The notes beneath the pieces were generated by a model, which saw nothing but the letters and a program-made list of their open reading frames with translations, had not been told where the DNA came from and made no database searches. DNA of 64,000 nt from JAPPHA01 sp964291635. Lineage in GTDB: Bacteria; Pseudomonadota; Alphaproteobacteria; Rhodobacterales; Rhodobacteraceae. The translations under genes were made by a program, and so were the position numbers. The first letter of the stretch is position 1, and every line of letters starts with the position of its first letter. Of the stretch, positions 53,812 to 61,751 are shown in pieces. Where the stretch lies: assembly GCA_964291635.2 (NCBI GenBank), contig OZ219906.1:124001-188000 (forward strand), written 5' to 3'.

Positions 53812-55053
53812 CTATTCTTTTACCAGCTCGCTGACTTTGGCCGCCATTTCGGCCAGCTTCTCCTGTGGGTCGGCACCTTGAGCGATCGCAGTGAAGCCAT
53901 CGTTTATCACCTTGCCGATTTCCACCCCGTTGAGGCCAGGCCACTGGAACCATGTCACCGCAAGGGGTAGCTGCTTCACGCTGGTGAACCAGTTCGGATG
54001 ATCCTTGTAGTAGTCGCCGAGATACTCCGGCTCGAGGGTCTTGGTACTCAGCGGCATATACCCGGTGTTGAGAACCACATGGGTCTGACCCTCGGGACCT
54101 GCCACGAACAACAAGTATTTCAATGCTGCCGCCTGAACAGCGGCATCCTCTGTTTCGAGAATGACGCCGGCCATGCCACCGGTCGGCATCGCTGCAGCGC
54201 TGCCACCCGCCAGCGGTTGCACCGCGGTGCGGGCTTCAAAGACGTCCTTGGACGATTTTTCAAACCTTCTCACGAACGCTGCTGAGCCGAAGTACAAGCC
54301 CATGCGACCACTCAGTAACTGGGCACGCGCGTCGTTTCGGCTCACAGCAGGTTGACCGCCTTCGTCGTGGAAGCGCTTGAACAACGCCATGGCTGCCTGG
54401 CCTTCCGGACCATCGAATGCCACTTCGCCGTCTTTCATGAGCTCGCCGCCAAAGTTGAGGACGAGATTCTGGAACATCCAGTCGTCGCGGCCCAATTCGT
54501 AGTACATGCCATCGATATCGTCGCCGAGGGCATCAATCGCACCGGCCAGCTCGATGAAGCTGTCCCAGTCTTTTGGTATGTTTTCGGGGTCTCCGCCGGC
54601 CCGACGAACCAGGTCGGCATTCACGTAAACAACCGGAGTCGACGAGGTCGCCGGAAAGGAAACCTGGCGACCATCAACCTTCCCGAGCGCCATCTGGTCC
54701 TCGCTAAGACCCAGCGCGGCCAGATCTGTGCCCTCGAGCAGGGGCCCCAAATCCACGGCCAGATCACGCAGAACAAGTTGATTGATCAGGTGGTAACCGT
54801 TGAAGTAAATGTCCGGCTCCTGCCCCGCAAAGCTTTGACGGATGACAGTTTGGACACCCTCATCGTAGCTCGCCGCGGTGGCGTGGAACTCGATCTTGAT
54901 GTCCGGATTGGCCGCCATGAAGTCCTTGGCGATGGCTTGGTGCCATGCTTCATGGCCTCCCCACGCGTGCAGGACCTCCACCGTGGTTTGTGCAAAAGCC
55001 GTGCCGGTAACAAGTGTCATTCCGGCTGCCAGCGTCAGTAGTCTTGTCTTCAT
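53812..55053 (-). CDS. ABC sugar-type substrate-binding protein (UgpB/MalE class)
   Basis: 413 residues with a signal peptide ending 'LVTGTAFA|QTT'. The mature start 'TVEVLHAWGGHEAWHQ' and AAASYDEGVQTVIRQSFAGQEPDI-like segments, plus 'FPATSSTPVVYVNADLVRRA' and AMPTGGMAGVILETED, are family-1 binding-protein features; 'GYMPLSTKTLEP' near the end resembles UgpB. It belongs with two permeases and a UgpC-type ATPase on the same strand. A hairpin GCGCCCG...CGGGCGC (53769-53796) lies just after its stop. Glycerol 3-phosphate, a glycerophosphodiester or a polyol is the likely ligand. Confidence 0.9.
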   Translation of the reverse strand: MKTRLLTLAAGMTLVTGTAFAQTTVEVLHAWGGHEAWHQAIAKDFMAANPDIKIEFHATAASYDEGVQTVIRQSFAGQEPDIYFNGYHLINQLVLRDLAVDLGPLLEGTDLAALGLSEDQMALGKVDGRQVSFPATSSTPVVYVNADLVRRAGGDPENIPKDWDSFIELAGAIDALGDDIDGMYYELGRDDWMFQNLVLNFGGELMKDGEVAFDGPEGQAAMALFKRFHDEGGQPAVSRNDARAQLLSGRMGLYFGSAAFVRRFEKSSKDVFEARTAVQPLAGGSAAAMPTGGMAGVILETEDAAVQAAALKYLLFVAGPEGQTHVVLNTGYMPLSTKTLEPEYLGDYYKDHPNWFTSVKQLPLAVTWFQWPGLNGVEIGKVINDGFTAIAQGADPQEKLAEMAAKVSELVKE

Positions 55054-55086
55054 TGTCTTACTCCTCTGTTGCAGGTAATTGCGGCT

Positions 55087-55926
55087 CTAGCGGCCTGTAC
55101 CGGCCATGGTGAGACCGCGGATGAATCGTTGTTGGGCCAATAGAAAGATGATCACGAGGGGGGCTACCACCACGACGGCAGCGGCCATCAACGGGCCGAC
55201 GAGCACACCGCCTTCAGCGCGCAGGGCAAAGAACAACATGCCGTAGGGCGGGGTCATCATCTCAGTGCTGTTGACGACAACCAGCGGCCAGTAGAGGTCG
55301 TTCCAGTGGGAGGTGACCGAAAAGATGGAGAACGCGGCAACTGCCGGCCCTGCCGCGGGCAAAACGATCCGCCAGACAATTTCCAGTTCCGAGAAACCGT
55401 CAAGCCGCGCCGCATCGATGACGTCGTCCGAATAGGTCTTGAAGAATTGTCGGAACAGGAAGATGGCGAAGACCGAAATGATGAACGGCAACACCAGCGC
55501 GGTGTATGTGTCCAGAAGCCTGGCTTTGGCCAGGGCGATGTAGAGCGGCAAAGCGGGGATTTGGATCGGAATGAGGAGACCAAGTATCACCGTGGCGAAG
55601 AGGATCGGCCGGCCGGGGAATTTAAGCTTGGCCAGGGCGTAGCCGGCGGGCGCGGCGATCGCCACCTGAATGACAAGAATCGCGATGACCACGACGGCTC
55701 CGTTGATCATGAAGCGAAGCAGCGGCACCTCGGTGAATGCCTGCTTGTAGTTGCCGAGCAGGTCCCAACCTTCCGGCCAGAACAAGAGATTGGGATTGAA
55801 GACCGCATTGGGCGCCCTGAATGAAGTGACAAACATCCAGAAGAAGGGCAGCAGCAGAATTGCAGCGCCGATCAGCAACACGACATGGCCGGCAATTTCG
55901 CCCCAAGGAATGGTCTTTCGGCGCAT
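55087..55926 (-). CDS. ABC transporter permease, MalG/UgpE type
   Basis: 279 residues with six hydrophobic spans. The loop for the ATPase is 'IDAARLDGFSELEIVWRIVL' (EAA-type variant); 'IALAKARLLDTYTALVLPF' is typical of CUT1 MalG-like subunits. It follows the MalF-type gene by five bases and precedes the binding-protein gene by 33. With those it forms a full sugar/polyol phosphate importer. Confidence 0.92.
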   Translation of the reverse strand: MRRKTIPWGEIAGHVVLLIGAAILLLPFFWMFVTSFRAPNAVFNPNLLFWPEGWDLLGNYKQAFTEVPLLRFMINGAVVVIAILVIQVAIAAPAGYALAKLKFPGRPILFATVILGLLIPIQIPALPLYIALAKARLLDTYTALVLPFIISVFAIFLFRQFFKTYSDDVIDAARLDGFSELEIVWRIVLPAAGPAVAAFSIFSVTSHWNDLYWPLVVVNSTEMMTPPYGMLFFALRAEGGVLVGPLMAAAVVVVAPLVIIFLLAQQRFIRGLTMAGTGR

Positions 55927-55931
55927 GTTGA

Positions 55932-56867
55932 TTACCTCCGGTAGCTGACCTGGCGGTCGAAGGCGCGGGCCTGCATGAGAGTGAGAACCAGCGTGATCAC
56001 GAGGAAGACGACCGCGAGGGCAGATGCTGAACCGATCCGGAAGTAACGGAAGCCCTCTTGAAAAAGCGAATAGAGCAACACTTCGGTCGCCCTGTCCGGC
56101 CCACCTTGGGTGATCACGGCGACTGTCTCGAAGACGCGAAAGCCTCGGATGGCCGACAAGACGACGACGAACATGGTCACTGGCCCCAGCATCGGCCAGG
56201 TGACGAGGAGGAAACGCTCGAGTCCTTTGCCCGCACCGTCCAAGGCGGCGGCCTCGTAAAGATCGTCGGGAATCGTCGACAGCCCGGCCAGGAAGAGCAC
56301 CATGTTGAAACCGATCAGCTCCCAGATGCCGATGCCGGCCAAAGTAAAGAGGGCCAGCTTCCCATCGCTGAAAAACGGCAGGCGATCAGCACCAAATAAA
56401 TGGATGAACTCGTTGGCGATCCCGAAACTGGGGTGGAGCACGAACTGCCAAGCCGTCGCCAGCGCAACCAGCGTACCGGCAACTGGCATAAAGTAAGCCA
56501 CCCGATAGAAGCGCCTGAAATAGCGGCGTGAGTCGATCAGCAGCGCCGCGCCTAGCCCGCCAAGGACCGCACCAGGAATGACGATCGCTACGTAGATCAG
56601 CGTGTTGGTGAGGGAATTCCAGAAATCGCGGTCGGTGAACATGTCGATGTAATTGTCGAACGCGACGAAGTTCATGTTCGGAACACCCAACCGGTAGTCG
56701 GTGAAGGAAAAGGCGATCACCAGACCGGCCGGGCCGAGCACGAGAAGGACGATCAGGATCGCCGCAGGCAGCGACAGGGTGATGCCGGCCCGTCTCTGGT
56801 CCCTGTCAAGCGCCGCCAATCCCTTAACAGGTGGAGCCGACGGCGCGATGTCGCGATCGGATTTCAT
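55932..56867 (-). CDS. ABC transporter permease, MalF/UgpA type
   Basis: 311 residues with six hydrophobic spans and the EAA loop 'YEAAALDGAGKGLERFLLVT'. It has the N-terminal 'GITLSLPAAILIVLLVLGPA' and C-terminal TQGGPDRATEVLLYSLFQEG of CUT1 MalF-like proteins. It lies four bases after the ATPase stop and five before the second permease. The operon order is ATPase, MalF-like, MalG-like, binding protein, from the 58 kb end. Confidence 0.92.
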   Translation of the reverse strand: MKSDRDIAPSAPPVKGLAALDRDQRRAGITLSLPAAILIVLLVLGPAGLVIAFSFTDYRLGVPNMNFVAFDNYIDMFTDRDFWNSLTNTLIYVAIVIPGAVLGGLGAALLIDSRRYFRRFYRVAYFMPVAGTLVALATAWQFVLHPSFGIANEFIHLFGADRLPFFSDGKLALFTLAGIGIWELIGFNMVLFLAGLSTIPDDLYEAAALDGAGKGLERFLLVTWPMLGPVTMFVVVLSAIRGFRVFETVAVITQGGPDRATEVLLYSLFQEGFRYFRIGSASALAVVFLVITLVLTLMQARAFDRQVSYRR

Positions 56868-56871
56868 CGTG

Positions 56872-58044
56872 CTAGACCACCACCGCCTCGACGGCGCCCT
56901 TCACGCGTTCGCCGTCGTCGTCAAAACACCAGGCATGATCGATATTCGGTGCCAGCCAAATGGGACCGCCCGGCTTGAAGTCATCAAGACGCGGCGCCGG
57001 CGTGCGAACCACGATCGGCCTCTCGCCGTCCTGAACCTGAACGTGCATGAGCCCGTCGGAGCCCAGGAGTTCGACACGGACTACCTCGCCCCTGATGTGC
57101 TTCGCGGTTTCCTGGGCCTCGACGAGCGTGTCTTCCGGCCGGAAAGCCAGCGTGGTGGCGCCCGGTCCGGATACAGGGGTGCGGATCGGTTGACCATTGA
57201 AACTGGCCTCGCCCGCCCCGGTTGGCGAAATCCGCCAGCGGTTGAGGCGGGGATGGGTCAGGAATGCCGCCACGTCGATGTGGTTGGGCTGGCGGAAGAC
57301 GTCCGCAGGCGTTCCGATCTGCCTGATGCGGCCTTCGAAAATCACGGCGATGCGATCGGACATTGTCATCGCTTCGGTCTGATCGTGGGTGACGAAGATG
57401 AAGGTGACGCCAAGCCGACGCTGCAGTGCCGTCAACTCGGTGCGCATATGTGCCCTCAGGTTGGCGTCGAGATTGGCCAGCGGCTCGTCCATCAGGAAGA
57501 TCTTGGGGTGGTGCACCATGGCGCGACCCAAAGCCACGCGCTGGCGCTGACCGCCGGACAGCTCATCCGGTTTTCGATCCAGCAAAGGCTCGATTTCGAG
57601 TATGGCGGCAGTAGACCGAATGTCATTTTCGATCTCGGCGCGAATCCCGCCCTGTCCGGGCAAATAACGACCAATGAGGGGCAGTCGCTGGGCAAACGAA
57701 AGGCGCAGCAACTCGAGCGGTGCGGCAAGGTTCCCGTGGGCGGTCAGGTGGGGATAGAGGGCATAGTTCTGAAACACCATCGCCACGCCGCGGCTGCGCG
57801 GTGGCAGCTGATCAACCGGTTTGCCATCGATCCGGATCATGCCTTTCTCGGCGCTGGTCAGGCCGGCAATCAGGCGCAATAGAGTGGTTTTCCCGCAGCC
57901 CGAGGGGCCAAGCAGCGTCAGAAACTCCCCATCCGCGACACTGAGTTCGACCCCTTGAATGACCCGGTTCTCACCGAACGTCTTCTCGATGCCGATCAAC
58001 TCGAGATTGGCCCGGTCTGAACGCGGGTCGACCTGTTGGTTCAT
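56872..58044 (-). CDS. ABC transporter ATPase, UgpC/MalK type
   Basis: 390 residues. Walker A GPSGCGKTT, 'AMVFQNYALYPHLTAHGNLA' (Q-loop), LSGGQRQRVALGRAMVHHP (signature), Walker B IFLMDEPLANLD and 'FIFVTHDQTEAMTMSDRIAV' (H-loop), then a TOBE-type C-terminus. A 20-residue insertion after the Q-loop ('RLPLIGRYLPGQGG') is longer than in MalK. It is the first gene of the minus-strand operon. Its 5' end faces the remaining C-terminal part of the split sulfolactate-dehydrogenase gene, so the operon was placed inside that gene. Confidence 0.92.
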   Translation of the reverse strand: MNQQVDPRSDRANLELIGIEKTFGENRVIQGVELSVADGEFLTLLGPSGCGKTTLLRLIAGLTSAEKGMIRIDGKPVDQLPPRSRGVAMVFQNYALYPHLTAHGNLAAPLELLRLSFAQRLPLIGRYLPGQGGIRAEIENDIRSTAAILEIEPLLDRKPDELSGGQRQRVALGRAMVHHPKIFLMDEPLANLDANLRAHMRTELTALQRRLGVTFIFVTHDQTEAMTMSDRIAVIFEGRIRQIGTPADVFRQPNHIDVAAFLTHPRLNRWRISPTGAGEASFNGQPIRTPVSGPGATTLAFRPEDTLVEAQETAKHIRGEVVRVELLGSDGLMHVQVQDGERPIVVRTPAPRLDDFKPGGPIWLAPNIDHAWCFDDDGERVKGAVEAVVV

Positions 58045-58199
58045 GTCAATTCTTTCGTTCGTCCGAGTTCAACCGACATGCACGGATCACTGGTTATTCG
58101 GGCCGATTTTATTTCCAAGGGACGGTCCTTGGCAAGCCCAGGGCCTGCCGCGAACGGCCAGACGCTTCTGGAGTCGGCGAAGTCGGCGCCTGCCGCGTC

Positions 58200-58398
58200 C
58201 ATGCGGTCCGGACACCCGCGAGGTGCCGTACTCTACCGGTTCGAGACGGAACCCCCGACTGCCGAAGCGGCGGCGATCTTCGATGGCCTTTCGAACTTGG
58301 TGCTTACACCGCATATCGCCGGGGTCACGCAGGACAGCAACGTCCGGGTCAGCAGGATGATCGCAGATACCATCCTGGACCGCCTCGGAAAATCGTAA
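58200..58398 (+). pseudogene. slcC: 3' end of the split D-2-hydroxyacid (sulfolactate) dehydrogenase gene
   Basis: One plus-strand frame gives 'MRSGHPRGAVLYRFETEP', PTAEAAAIFDGLSNLVLTPH and IAGVTQDSNVRVSRMIADT, ending in a stop at 58396-58398. This matches the last 65 residues of D-2-hydroxyacid dehydrogenases (R-x-G-x-x-G-A-x-LDVFETEP, then the catalytic His of LTPHIAG). The piece opens with a degenerate patch and lacks the NAD domain. With the N-terminus at 50876 it forms one gene interrupted by about 7 kb and shortened by about 170 codons. Confidence 0.7.
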
Positions 58399-58407
58399 GG
58401 AGATCAC

Positions 58408-58906
58408 GTGATCGAAGAAATCGACAGGAGGATGGTTTACGACCTGCTGCGAAGCGGTGTCTTCCGTCCCCTGCAAGTAACTTGCAGGCGTGCTGCGGAT
58501 TTTCGATCAGACGCCCGCCATTACACACATTCCTTGCAACAAGGAGGATGACAACATCGATATTTGTGCCAGCGCTCTTTTTTTCGGTGGCATGAAACCT
58601 GCAATCATCATGTAAATCACCGCGCTCGGGGTCGTCGTGAACACGCTTGCCACATTGATCCGGTTTTACCAGTTCCCGTTACTGATGCTCATCAGCCACC
58701 GGGGCGAGGTGGGCGAACCGGTGGCCTGCCAAGTCGAGATGGCTCTGCACACCAAGGCAATTCTGAACCAGTTGCGCATTCCCATCTATCACTTCCACGA
58801 ACCGGGTGATGTCAGGGAGTTGGCGGACATGCTCGCCTAAGCAAAAATGTGCAGCAAACCCGTCGGCATACTGAGCGATGCGGGTTTCTGGAGGGCTGCC
58901 GAATGA
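58408..58906 (+). pseudogene. comD: Sulfopyruvate decarboxylase alpha subunit, broken
   Basis: One frame (with a frameshift near 58465) gives the ComD order: 'VIEEIDRRMVYDLLRSGV' from a GTG with a GGAG upstream; CK(stop)LAGVLRIFDQTPAI; 'THIPCNKEDDNIDICASALF' and FFGGMKPAIIM(stop)ITALG; 'LATLIRFYQFPLLMLISHRG' and EVGEPVACQVEMALHTKAIL; 'NQLRIPIYHFHEPGDV'; and, after a third stop, CSKPVGILSDAGFWRAAE. Three in-frame TAA stops fall at 58478-58480, near 58615 and near 58838. The gene ends in an ATGA with comE. Intact ComDE convert sulfopyruvate to sulfoacetaldehyde and CO2 with TPP. Confidence 0.72.
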
Positions 58907-59334
58907 TCCGCTTTGACGTCCTGAAATCACTCGTCCCGGTGATCGGCGACGAGCCGGTTGTCTGCAATATCGGCGCACCCAGCCAGGAGCTGTACGCACT
59001 CGACGGCCGGGATACAAACTTACACATGCTCGGGACGATGGGCCTTGCATCATCCATCGGATTCGGGCTCGCCGTTACCCAAGACAAACCTGTGATTTCC
59101 ATCGACGGTGACGGTTCGGTCCTGACCAACCTCGCCACCCTTGCAACCATCGCCAACAACACTCAGGGCAATTTCATTCTCCTGATCATCGACAACGGTT
59201 CCTACGGATCATTCCGGTTTCGACCCCACGGAAGAAGCGCGAACAAATGTCCGACGGACCGACAGGCTACGTCGAATTGCGAGCGAACTCGTCCACGACG
59301 AGGAACCCGCCGACGCCATGTCGAAACAGGATGA
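58903..59334 (+). pseudogene. comE: Sulfopyruvate decarboxylase beta subunit, truncated
   Basis: From the ATG at 58903 the frame gives 'DEPVVCNIGAPSQELYAL' and HMLGTMGLASSIGFGLAV, then the TPP motif 'SIDGDGSVLTNLATLATIAN' and FILLIIDNGSYGS, as in ComE. After about residue 109 the match ends and an unrelated Arg-rich tail follows; another frame nearby reads ELVHDEEPADAMSKQDETL to a stop at 59380-59382, which I cannot assign. The last 70 residues of ComE are therefore missing. Without them and with comD broken, the pathway step is probably dead. Confidence 0.7.
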
Positions 59335-59382
59335 AACCCTGAGTCATCGCCTGATCGCCGCGGCGCCTTGCGGGGCCTGAGC

Positions 59383-60291
59383 ATGCATCCGGAAATCCTC
59401 GTCATCGGCGCCTTGCACCTCGACGTCATTGTTGACGCACCGCATTTTCCGCAACCCGACGAGACTGTTGTCGGAAACTCGGTTTCTTACCGGCTTGGCG
59501 GCAAGGGCGGGAACCAGGCACTGGCGGCAGCCAGAATGGGTTCAACAACCGCCTTCGCCGGGCGCATCGGGAGTGATGAATTCGGCGAGAGAATTCGCCG
59601 ATCGTTCAAGGACTCCGGGGGCGACGACCGGCAGGTCAGGCAAGTTGCCGGGTCCCCGGGCATGAGCGTGGCAATTGTCGATCCCGGCGGATTTTACGGC
59701 GCGGTAATCGTCTCGGGAGTCAACAGCGGTATTGATCCTTCCGAGATCACCGACCCTCGATCGCTCTGGGGACTGCTTCTCCAGTGCGAATTTCCGCCGA
59801 TGGTTAACAGTGCCGCCATCGCCCGAGCACCGAAAGACTGCCGAGGCATTCTCAATGCGGCGCCATACCGCGACCATGCGCTCGCGGATCCGGAAGTGAT
59901 CGGGCGGGTTGACGTACTGGTCGTCAACCGTGTCGAAGCCGCACAACACGCGGGTCTCGACGAAACGGCCCTCGATGCGGAACGCGCGGCCGTGAGACTG
60001 ATTGAAAGCGGTCCCGCGAACGTCATCGTTACGCTGGGCCGAGAGGGTCTGCTTGCCCGTACGAAAGACGCGTGCTTTGAACTGCCCGGGATCGACGTTG
60101 ACGTCGTCTCGACGCACGGTGCCGGAGACACATTCATCGGGGCACTGGCGGCGGAACGGACCAGGACGCCGAGCTTGCGTTCGGCGGCAGATTTCGCTCA
60201 GGCCGCCGCCGCCTTGACCATTTCAACCCGGCCCGAGGACAGGGCGAGGCTGGACCGGAAGAAGGTTCTGGATATCCTGAACGAGTCATAG
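59383..60291 (+). CDS. Ribokinase-like PfkB sugar kinase
   Basis: 302 residues from the ATG at 59383 (an ATG at 59368 is possible). N-terminal 'EILVIGALHLDVIVDAPHFP', 'YRLGGKGGNQALAAARMGST' (GG-K-G-N-Q), and the ATP/catalytic loop STHGAGDTFIGALAAE are conserved; the base Asp is in GAGD. It phosphorylates ribose or a similar aldose or nucleoside. It lies on the same strand as the sulfonate remnants and starts within a few bases of the tail of the truncated comE region. A second kinase beside the one at 46.4 kb suggests an unrelated sugar. Confidence 0.88.
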   Translation: MHPEILVIGALHLDVIVDAPHFPQPDETVVGNSVSYRLGGKGGNQALAAARMGSTTAFAGRIGSDEFGERIRRSFKDSGGDDRQVRQVAGSPGMSVAIVDPGGFYGAVIVSGVNSGIDPSEITDPRSLWGLLLQCEFPPMVNSAAIARAPKDCRGILNAAPYRDHALADPEVIGRVDVLVVNRVEAAQHAGLDETALDAERAAVRLIESGPANVIVTLGREGLLARTKDACFELPGIDVDVVSTHGAGDTFIGALAAERTRTPSLRSAADFAQAAAALTISTRPEDRARLDRKKVLDILNES

Positions 60292-61128
60292 TTCCAGGCC
60301 GTAGAACCCGATCGCGGTTCCACCGAACACGCGGGACTTCTCTTCATCTTCCAGTTCCCCGGTAAGTAACCTGGCTGCGGCAAGCCAATCCCCGTATTCG
60401 GCACGCAGACGACAGACCGGCCAATCCGAGCCCCACATCACCCGTTCCGCTCCGAATTCCCTCAACACGTGATCGACGTAGGGACGCAGGTCTTCGATCG
60501 TCCAGCTTTCGCATGCCTCCGTAGCCAGCCCGGACAGCTTGCAAAAGGCCCCGGTCTCCCTCGCAAGACGGGACATTCCCTGTGCCCAATGGTCGAAGGT
60601 TTCCAGGGAATGATCCGCAATCCGCGGTTTCATGCAATGGTCAATGACAACCCTCATGTCCGGATGCCGCTGCAGGAGCGAAAGGAAATTTTCCAGGTGC
60701 CGCGGGAATCCGAGGGCGTCGAACGCGATGTCCTCTGCAACGACTGCGCGAAACGCCCACTCGATGTCGATACGCAGCATCCAGTCGGCGTCGTCAAAGT
60801 CCTGGATCATTGGCCGAACCCCGACGAATTTCGGGTGGTGTGCAAGCCGCGCGAGAACTTGCCGATCGGAAACGTCCTCGAAGTCGATCCAGCCGACAAC
60901 TCCAGCGACATGGGACGTCGCATCAGCCAGTCCCAGCAAGTACTCGGTTTCGTAGACCGTTGCCGCCGCCTGGACGAGGACGGTTCGATTGATCCCGTGA
61001 GATTCCAGGGCGGGAGCCAGGTGCGACGGGTCATAGGGCCGGGCGAGCACGGGATTGTCCATCGGCATCCATGTGTAGTCGCCACGCGCCGGTTGCCAAT
61101 AATGATGATGTGCATCGATTGTGGTCAT
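60286..61128 (-). CDS. TIM-barrel amidohydrolase, L-fuconolactonase/rhamnonolactonase type
   Basis: 280 residues from the ATG at 61128; the frame to 61248 lacks support. It opens 'TTIDAHHHYWQPARGDYTWM' (metal His pair) and has 'RVVIDHCMKPRIADHSLETF' and RVMWGSDWPVCRLRAEYGDW (metal/catalytic Asp in the last strand), as in L-fuconolactone and L-rhamnono-lactone hydrolases. It hydrolyses a sugar lactone to the aldonate. That step joins the aldo/keto reductase and the UxaA-SDR-FAH operon at 25-30 kb into one oxidative deoxy-sugar pathway, although the genes lie 30 kb apart. It overlaps the ribokinase-like gene end by six bases, tail to tail. Confidence 0.88.
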   Translation of the reverse strand: MTTIDAHHHYWQPARGDYTWMPMDNPVLARPYDPSHLAPALESHGINRTVLVQAAATVYETEYLLGLADATSHVAGVVGWIDFEDVSDRQVLARLAHHPKFVGVRPMIQDFDDADWMLRIDIEWAFRAVVAEDIAFDALGFPRHLENFLSLLQRHPDMRVVIDHCMKPRIADHSLETFDHWAQGMSRLARETGAFCKLSGLATEACESWTIEDLRPYVDHVLREFGAERVMWGSDWPVCRLRAEYGDWLAAARLLTGELEDEEKSRVFGGTAIGFYGLEL

Positions 61129-61751
61129 CGCGAATCCATTCAGAACCCATGTGTTGTCATTCGGCCGAAAATCGTGAAAGCTGCAAGTTCGCCTCGCAAC
61201 TTTTCCCGTGCAACGCATTCTTGGTTTCGCTGCGGGGCTGGCGCGCATCGGTCGCTGGCCACCGACAGAAATCCTGTGCCAGGCAGAAGCCGCACTACTC
61301 GCAAGGAAAGATCAGCAACTTGATGTGATAGTGAACCTGTACAGGTGGTCAAGGTTTCCACGCCTCGCCAAGGTCAATCACGGGGCCGCCATCCTCTCGG
61401 CGCGAGGAAACCATCCCACGAGGGGATAAGGTGTTTTCGATCTTCGCACCGCGCGCGCGATTGATCCCGAGGGCAAGGCAGGATGTTCAGATGAACCTGG
61501 GGTTCCGGCCTGCATCCCGGTAGACCGGCCAGGAGCACGAGCGAGGCGACGTCTCGCTCCGGCCGTCGTTCAGGGCAGCGGAGTTCATCGCATGCAAAGT
61601 CCGAGACGCGGGTTTCGGTCAAACCCTAATCCAACTGTCCGCATTTCCGGGTCTGCCTCTCGAATGGACCGGAAAGAACACGGGACAGATCGACTTCAGG
61701 ATGGGTCGAGGATACGAGACAAAACCGGCCCAACCCAATAGGTGCCCCCGG
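61129..61751. other. Intergenic, nothing recognised
   Basis: About 620 bases between the lactonase start (divergent) and the D-threonine-aldolase-like stop. Only short shadow frames, such as 61374-61622 on the minus strand, occur. Promoter signals for the lactonase may lie close to 61128 but none can be pinned down. Confidence 0.4.
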
